Of a DNA stretch of 23,342 nucleotides, positions 18,999 to 23,342 are shown piece by piece. Under the pieces are notes generated by a model that had not been told where the DNA came from, did no database searches, and was given only the letters and a program-made list of their open reading frames with translations. The stretch lies in the IMG/VR virus record IMGVR_UViG_3300018423_000069, positions 1 to 23,342 of that record, one strand, 5' to 3'. A program made the translations under genes and the position numbers. Origin of the DNA: a virus. Each line of letters starts with the position of its first letter. Positions within the stretch are counted from its first letter, which is position 1.

Positions 18999-20880
18999 GT
19001 CCCACCCAGACTACGAAGCTCTCAAGCAGATCGTCACAACGGCGTACCATTTCCCGATGTGGTACTACCAGCACGCCTTAAAGGTTCAGCAGTTTGGCAG
19101 TGGCGAGTTAATTCCGTTCATCTTGAACCCGATCCAGTACATTTTGCACCGCATCGCGGAGCGTCAGTTACGCGAGCAGGGTCAGGTGCGGATGATCGTC
19201 CTCAAGGCCCGTCGGTTTGGTGTCAGCACTTGGGTCCAGGGGCGGTATTTCCAGCGTGCGGCAACGAGGGAGAACAAAAATGTGATGATCGTCACGCACT
19301 CCCGTGCGGCGACGAACAGCATGTTTGGGATGTCGAGGACGATGGAAGAACACTTACCGCCGATTTTGAAGCCGGAGGTCCGGTATTCGGGCAAGAACGA
19401 GTTGGTATGGGGCAAGTTGGGCAGTGAGTACGGTTTGGCGACAGTAGGAGGCCGTGAGGTACGGGGTTCCAAGACGGATTTCCTGCACTGTTCGGAGGTT
19501 GCCTTTTGGGGGGACGGTGGGGAGGACTACCTGACGGGCTTGTTGAACACGGTGGTGCAGGGGTACGAGACGGAGGTCATTTTAGAATCCACCGCCAACG
19601 GGGTAGGCGGAGTATTCTACGACATGTTTTGGGCTGCGGAGGCAGGGGACAGTGGTTTTGAGGCGGTATTCATCCCCTGGTACTGTTATTCGCACTACAA
19701 GAAGCCGTTTGGGACGTTGGAGGAGCGGCAGGCGTTTGCGGACATGGTAGGAACAGACGCGAGGTATGGGGGCGAGGAGGAGAAGTTGTTGTTGGAGCAG
19801 GAGATTTCCTTTGACGTAGGGGAAGATCCGTTAGCGGAGTTAGCTCCATCGGACATTACGATACCGGAGGTTCAGTCGGCATCCTCCACTACCGAGGAGG
19901 AAGCAGGAGAGAACCCGAACGAGTTCATATTTCGGGTAACGTTGGAGCATTTGCATTGGAGGCGGGAGTGCATTCGGACGCAGTGTCAGGGGGATTTGGA
20001 CAAGTTCCACCAGGAGTATCCGAGTTCGGCGAGGGAGGCGTTTGTCACAACGGGACGGGGGGTATTTGACCGGGAGGTATTGAACGAGTTGTACATGAAG
20101 TCGCAGAAGCTGATGCGGGAAGATCCGGCATGGCAGTACACGATACCGGTGAAGCGGAGGAAGCCGGATGGTCGCAATGCGTACTTGCTGGAGCCTGTGG
20201 AGGCGGCTGGAGAGAAGGCGGCAGAGTTGACGGTATGGCGGATGCCGAGGGCAGGTCGGGAGTATCGGATTGGGGCAGACGTATCGGAGGGGATAGAGGT
20301 AGGGACGCGGGACACGGACTACAGTGTTGCGGTGGTTTTGGACGCAGAGACGTATGAGGAGTGTGCGACCTTGAGGACAAAGATCGACCCGGATTTGTTT
20401 GCATGGCAGTTAACGGCCTTGGGCCGTTGGTACAACGAGGCGTTACTGACGGTGGAGAGCAACAACCACGGGCTGGTAACGCTCAAGTTCCTGCAGGAGT
20501 TCCACAACTACCCGAACCTGTACTTTGACAAGACGTTGGACGAGAGGTCGAACCGGGCGACACGCAAGATTGGGTTCAAGACATCGGTAAAGACGAAGCC
20601 GGTGTTGGTGGACTACTTACGGGAGTTAATCCGTGAGCGTGAACTGGTCGTACACAGCCCACGGGTGATTGACGAGTTACAGACGTTTGTTTTTTTACCG
20701 AACGGCAAGACGGCAGCGCAGTTGGGATCGCACGATGACTGTGTGATGGCGTTGGCGTTAGCAGCATTATCGTGCAAGTTGCACCCCTGGAGCAGTGCGC
20801 CGAGTCGTGGGGACACTTGGCATGGTGCCCCAGCGTACCAACAAACCAAGTGGGGGGTTTACATTCCGCCGAGCATATAG
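18976..20880 (+). CDS. terL: Terminase large subunit
   Basis: A 634-residue packaging motor. The ATPase half has an unusual Walker A, KARRFGVST (78-86 region, with Arg-Arg-Phe in place of the common glycines), and the Walker B strand TDFLHCSEVAFWG (167-179) with catalytic Glu174. The nuclease half has RIGADVSEG (431-439, Asp435), LLTVESNNHG (490-499, Glu494) and GSHDDCVMALALA (584-596, Asp587/588), the RNase H-like acidic triad. It translocates and cuts concatemeric DNA at the portal. Residues 281-316 form an acidic insertion (TTEEEAGENPNEF at its end). No clear ribosome site precedes ATG 18976, which overlaps the preceding ORF. Confidence 0.93.
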   Translation: MEPTTQPESHPDYEALKQIVTTAYHFPMWYYQHALKVQQFGSGELIPFILNPIQYILHRIAERQLREQGQVRMIVLKARRFGVSTWVQGRYFQRAATRENKNVMIVTHSRAATNSMFGMSRTMEEHLPPILKPEVRYSGKNELVWGKLGSEYGLATVGGREVRGSKTDFLHCSEVAFWGDGGEDYLTGLLNTVVQGYETEVILESTANGVGGVFYDMFWAAEAGDSGFEAVFIPWYCYSHYKKPFGTLEERQAFADMVGTDARYGGEEEKLLLEQEISFDVGEDPLAELAPSDITIPEVQSASSTTEEEAGENPNEFIFRVTLEHLHWRRECIRTQCQGDLDKFHQEYPSSAREAFVTTGRGVFDREVLNELYMKSQKLMREDPAWQYTIPVKRRKPDGRNAYLLEPVEAAGEKAAELTVWRMPRAGREYRIGADVSEGIEVGTRDTDYSVAVVLDAETYEECATLRTKIDPDLFAWQLTALGRWYNEALLTVESNNHGLVTLKFLQEFHNYPNLYFDKTLDERSNRATRKIGFKTSVKTKPVLVDYLRELIRERELVVHSPRVIDELQTFVFLPNGKTAAQLGSHDDCVMALALAALSCKLHPWSSAPSRGDTWHGAPAYQQTKWGVYIPPSI

Positions 20881-20882
20881 TA

Positions 20883-20917
20883 TTGAGGTCTTAGACAAAT
20901 TAAGTCATAATGTCTAA
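20883..20917 (+). promoter_or_regulatory. Candidate internal promoter with flanking inverted repeat
   Basis: TTGAGG (20883-20888), 17-base spacer, CATAAT (20906-20911). TTAGACA (20891-20897) and TGTCTAA (20911-20917) form a perfect 7-bp inverted repeat around the -10 box, resembling the TAGAC operators elsewhere. Confidence 0.4.
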
Positions 20918-21059
20918 AAAAAAGAAAAAACCATGCATCAAACGCAAGAAACCAGTAGCCAGACGGTGGACCGAGGCCGAGCCGCCAGCCCCCGTCAGGT
21001 GGGTTATCGGATGCCCAAGAGATCTAAAAAAGCCATCGCGACAAGGGGCTACGGTCTAA
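20910..21059 (+). CDS. Hypothetical basic protein, 49 residues
   Basis: ATG 20910 to TAA 21057-21059. MSKKKKKPCIKRKKPVARRW is extremely basic, followed by TEAEPPAPVRWVIGCPRD. Such Lys/Arg-rich peptides beside portal genes are seen in other phages. There is no good ribosome site, and the ATG lies in a candidate -10 box, so it may not be translated. Confidence 0.4.
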   Translation: MSKKKKKPCIKRKKPVARRWTEAEPPAPVRWVIGCPRDLKKPSRQGATV

Positions 21060-21106
21060 GCGCGTTGGAAATCGGAGCCTGTGGGTGTTGCACCCCAGCC
21101 AGGTAA
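21011..21106 (+). CDS. Possible 31-residue peptide
   Basis: ATG 21011 with AGGTGGG about 8 bases upstream opens MPKRSKKAIATRGYGLSALE and ends in a CGCC motif before TAA. It overlaps the end of the 49-residue frame in another phase. It has a better ribosome site than that frame. Whether either or both are real is undecided. Confidence 0.35.
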   Translation: MPKRSKKAIATRGYGLSALEIGACGCCTPAR

Positions 21107-21143
21107 TCACCATCAACCCCAACGAACGTAGGAGTAGAAGGCC

Positions 21144-21260
21144 ATGTACGGAAAAAAAATGATGAAGAAGCCTGCCGGGAAGTCGGCAAAGAAGATGTCT
21201 CCGGCGATGCAGAAGCAAATGATGATGATGAAGGCCAAGAAGGGGATGAAGAAGAAGTGA
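21144..21260 (+). CDS. Small Lys/Met-rich 'MYGKK' protein, 38 residues
   Basis: ATG 21144 to TGA 21258-21260, preceded by AGGAG and AAGG. The peptide is almost only Lys, Met, Gly and Ala (MYGKKMMKKPAGKSAKK...). I recall similar tiny 'MYGKK' proteins next to portal genes in phages of aquatic bacteria; their role is unknown. A run of eight A's (21152-21159) lies at codons 3-5, and the -1 frame after it stays open for 86 codons through the next gene. Confidence 0.6.
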   Translation: MYGKKMMKKPAGKSAKKMSPAMQKQMMMMKAKKGMKKK

Positions 21261-21415
21261 CCCCGGAGAACGAAGAAAACTACGACGTGATCGTAGTAGA
21301 CATGGACCCGTTGGTAGATGAACTGGTGGAGATCCGGGCGTTGTTAGAGCGTCTGGTCTACCACGTTGAGGAACGTGGAAAAGAAAAGGAAGATTTTTGG
21401 GAATACGTCAAGTGA
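21257..21415 (+). CDS. Hypothetical acidic protein, 52 residues
   Basis: GTG 21257 overlaps the preceding stop as GTGA, and the frame ends at TGA 21413-21415. The peptide is an acidic amphipathic helix, NYDVIVVDMDPLVDELVEIR then ALLERLVYHVEERGKEKEDF, likely a coiled coil. The same frame is open upstream through the whole Lys/Met-rich gene without another start codon, so it could also be reached by slippage on the A8 run. Confidence 0.55.
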   Translation: MTPENEENYDVIVVDMDPLVDELVEIRALLERLVYHVEERGKEKEDFWEYVK

Positions 21416-21645
21416 CCAAAAGATCTCGCAACTACCGCAAGGAGTACGATGACTACCACGGAACAGCAGCGCAGAAGAAGGCCCGTGCCGCAAGGAACAC
21501 GGCCCGTCGGCGCATGGTGGGAGCGGGACGCCTTACGAAGGGGGACCGGAGTAAGGAAGTGGACCACCGCGATGGAAACCCAAGAAACAACAAATCAAGC
21601 AATTTGCGAGTAATCAGCAAGACGGCGAACCGAAAGAAGCAGTAA
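21412..21645 (+). CDS. HNH-like phage protein, 77 residues
   Basis: GTG 21412 overlaps the previous stop as GTGA. The peptide has a basic helical front (SRNYRKEYDDYHGTAAQKKARAARNTARR) and an HNH-type end: EVDHRDGNPRNNKSSNLRVIS, then KTANR. The D-H...N...N-L...N-R spacing fits compact HNH/His-Me finger nucleases often encoded beside terminase and portal, where they help DNA packaging; that role is inferred. The frame is open to TTG 21397 but the GTG fits the overlap pattern of this operon. Confidence 0.75.
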   Translation: MTKRSRNYRKEYDDYHGTAAQKKARAARNTARRRMVGAGRLTKGDRSKEVDHRDGNPRNNKSSNLRVISKTANRKKQ

Positions 21646-23342
21646 TGGCAGTAGCCCCAGGAATGACGGAAGAAGAAATTCTAGCCCAGGAAGGAGGTGA
21701 TCCAGATCTGCAGTCATTTGATGACGAGATGCCATCGGAAGTGGAGGTAGAGGTCAAGGTTGTGTCGGCCCCACTGGACGACATTGGCAAGGCGGTTCGG
21801 GAGTTGTTTGAGAAGAGCAAGGAGTACCGTCAGGAGAACGAGTTGATCTGGCGGGACGCCTATGATGCGTACCGTGCGAAGTATCCAGAGAAGATCAGCA
21901 GTGCTGCTGGGGACAACGTTGCCGCGAGGAGGGGGATTTTCATCAACCAGACTCGCCGCAAGGTCAACAGTGCGAAGGTCAAGATCGGCAGTCTCCTCTT
22001 TGACGATGGAAGAATCCCATTTTCGGTAACCCCTTCCAGAAAGCCGAGGTACTTGCCTCCGGACTTGGTACAGCAGGGGTTGCAGGGCTATCAACTGCTG
22101 GACGCAGTGCAGCAGAGAGCGCAGAACATGGAGGATCGGATACGGGATGTGCTGGACCAGACGCACTACTTGGATTCGTTGCAGGACGCAGTACATGAGC
22201 TTTGCTTGTACGGCACCTGTGTCACGAAGTCCCCGATGCTGGAGTACATCAACTATCCGGTATACCAGACAAGCCAAGTGATGGACCCGATGTCGGGCCA
22301 GTTCATGGAGCAGATAGAGGCTCAGATTGAATCGGAACTGGTTCCATCGGTGGACTATGTAAGCATTTGGAACATTTTCCCAACACCAGAGGCCAGCAGC
22401 GCAGAAGACGCGGAGTACATCATCCACCGGAGTTTCCTTTCATCGATTCAGTTACGGGAGTTGGGAAAAAGCCAGGAAGGGTTCTTGCCGGAGGTCATCG
22501 ATGAGGTGATCAGTGACAACATTGGCAGTGTAGAGGGGCAGGACCAGAGTGAGCATCCGAAGACGTTGGACGAGACGAACTCGCACCGGGTGAAGAAATT
22601 TGAGGTGCTGGAGTTCTGGGGCAAGATGGACGCGGATGATCTAAAGGCGCATCTACCGATAGAGGACGACTTCACAGGAACGTTGGACATTGTCTGCCAT
22701 GTGGTCGGCCACAAGGTGATCAAGATGGCGATCAACCCGTTTGATGGCCGCAAGCCTTATGATTTTGCGTACTGGCAGCGGAATCCGGAGAGCATTTGGG
22801 GCGATGGAATCTACTACGCGATTCGGGACATCCAGCATTTAATCAACTTCAGTTACGCGATGTTGGTCGAAGGGAAGGAATTATCGGCAGTCCCGATGAC
22901 GGTGGTCAATCCGGCAGCATTTGAAAGTGGCAGTGACCTGGAGTCAATCCGCGCAGGCAAGCAGTTCAAGGTCAGATCGGGGATGAGTGTGCAGGACGCT
23001 TTTTCTTCGGTAGTGATTCCGGACGTAACCAACGGGTTGATCAACCTAATCCAAGTCTTGGAGAAAGAAGCAGACCTCGACAGTGGTCAGACGGCGATTG
23101 GGTATGGGGACATGTCTCCGGCGCAGACCCGCACAGCGACAGGGATGAGCATCCTCAACAGCAACGCGAACAAGCAGACGGCGGATGTTGTTCGTTCGGT
23201 TTCAGACATGATCACTCGCAACATTGAGGCGATCTACCGTTGGATCATGGTAGACAGTGGGGACATGAGTCTGAAGGGGGACTACGAGGCGATCTGCACA
23301 GGCTGGACGCAGTATGTAGCAAAGGAAGTCCACAACACGCAA
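21645..23342 (+). CDS. Portal protein, 5' part (runs off the right edge)
   Basis: ATG 21645 shares TAATG with the HNH gene stop, and the frame is open for 566 codons to the window end. The portal is the dodecameric ring at one head vertex that docks terminase and tail. Features: an acidic N-terminal stretch, a helical region around VREQ-like NELIWRDAYDAYRAKY, DPMSGQFMEQIEAQIESEL, WNIFPTPEASSAEDAEYI (a hallmark segment of podovirus-type portals), EFWGKMDADDL, YWQRNPESIWGDGIYYAIRD leading to QHLINFSYAMLVEGKEL, and SPAQTRTATGMSIL. The arrangement 'NPES..G.G....I.D.Q..IN' is typical of portals. It follows terL with only small genes between. Confidence 0.85.
   Translation, partial: MAVAPGMTEEEILAQEGGDPDLQSFDDEMPSEVEVEVKVVSAPLDDIGKAVRELFEKSKEYRQENELIWRDAYDAYRAKYPEKISSAAGDNVAARRGIFINQTRRKVNSAKVKIGSLLFDDGRIPFSVTPSRKPRYLPPDLVQQGLQGYQLLDAVQQRAQNMEDRIRDVLDQTHYLDSLQDAVHELCLYGTCVTKSPMLEYINYPVYQTSQVMDPMSGQFMEQIEAQIESELVPSVDYVSIWNIFPTPEASSAEDAEYIIHRSFLSSIQLRELGKSQEGFLPEVIDEVISDNIGSVEGQDQSEHPKTLDETNSHRVKKFEVLEFWGKMDADDLKAHLPIEDDFTGTLDIVCHVVGHKVIKMAINPFDGRKPYDFAYWQRNPESIWGDGIYYAIRDIQHLINFSYAMLVEGKELSAVPMTVVNPAAFESGSDLESIRAGKQFKVRSGMSVQDAFSSVVIPDVTNGLINLIQVLEKEADLDSGQTAIGYGDMSPAQTRTATGMSILNSNANKQTADVVRSVSDMITRNIEAIYRWIMVDSGDMSLKGDYEAICTGWTQYVAKEVHNTQ

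Overview
The window is most of the genome of a temperate tailed bacteriophage, either a free phage or an integrated prophage. It carries a replication and recombination module, a CI/LexA-type repressor, a tyrosine integrase, and a head-packaging module (small terminase, large terminase, portal). I see no rRNA, tRNA or bacterial housekeeping gene, so the host cannot be named. The only host clues are Shine-Dalgarno sites and sigma70-type promoters. The small basic 'MYGKK' protein and the HNH protein beside the portal resemble genes of phages from aquatic bacteria; this is an impression from memory, not a search result.

Layout. (1) 1-202, plus strand: 3' end of a MazG-like gene entering from the left, convergent with the early operon. 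(2) 9453-162, minus strand: one long early operon with many ATGA, TTGA and TAATG overlaps. In order of transcription: Cas4-like nuclease, zinc-ribbon/HTH protein, an unknown, Sak4-like RecA-type ATPase, SSB-like protein with an acidic tip, two-module zinc protein, PD-(D/E)XK endonuclease, unknowns with an HNH/AP2-associated zinc protein, an Ea22-like protein, a ParB-like protein, dCTP deaminase, an unknown, and a primase-polymerase/helicase fusion. (3) 9454-9641: operator and promoter region with two palindromes. (4) 9642-11623, plus strand: small protein, S24 repressor and tyrosine integrase. (5) 11620-12311, minus strand: two small zinc-type proteins. (6) 12312-12630: low-complexity spacer with a terminator. 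(7) 13386-12631: serine recombinase, the promoter-distal end of a minus-strand set. (8) 17995-13346, minus strand: about 15 small, mostly unrecognised genes and a GP88-like protein. In the upstream part these are separated by strong hairpins and preceded by a repeated CTGGAGGC leader. (9) 18024-18074: two strong, oppositely directed promoters whose -10 boxes overlap. (10) 18192-23342, plus strand: packaging and head genes, running off the right end in the portal gene.

How it may work together. The repressor probably binds TAGAC-centred operators next to its own gene. A nearly identical 13-bp site lies inside the minus promoter at 18 kb, so one protein may control both the early operon and the switch between the small-gene array and the packaging genes. 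The early operon supplies nucleotide supply (Dcd), priming and unwinding (primpol-helicase), ssDNA binding (SSB-like), annealing (Sak4) and end processing (Cas4-like).

Several genes given here are short or cut by the window edge: the partial genes at both ends, and ORFs of 31-56 codons at 9642, 15774, 15934, 17572, 20910, 21011, 21144 and 21257.
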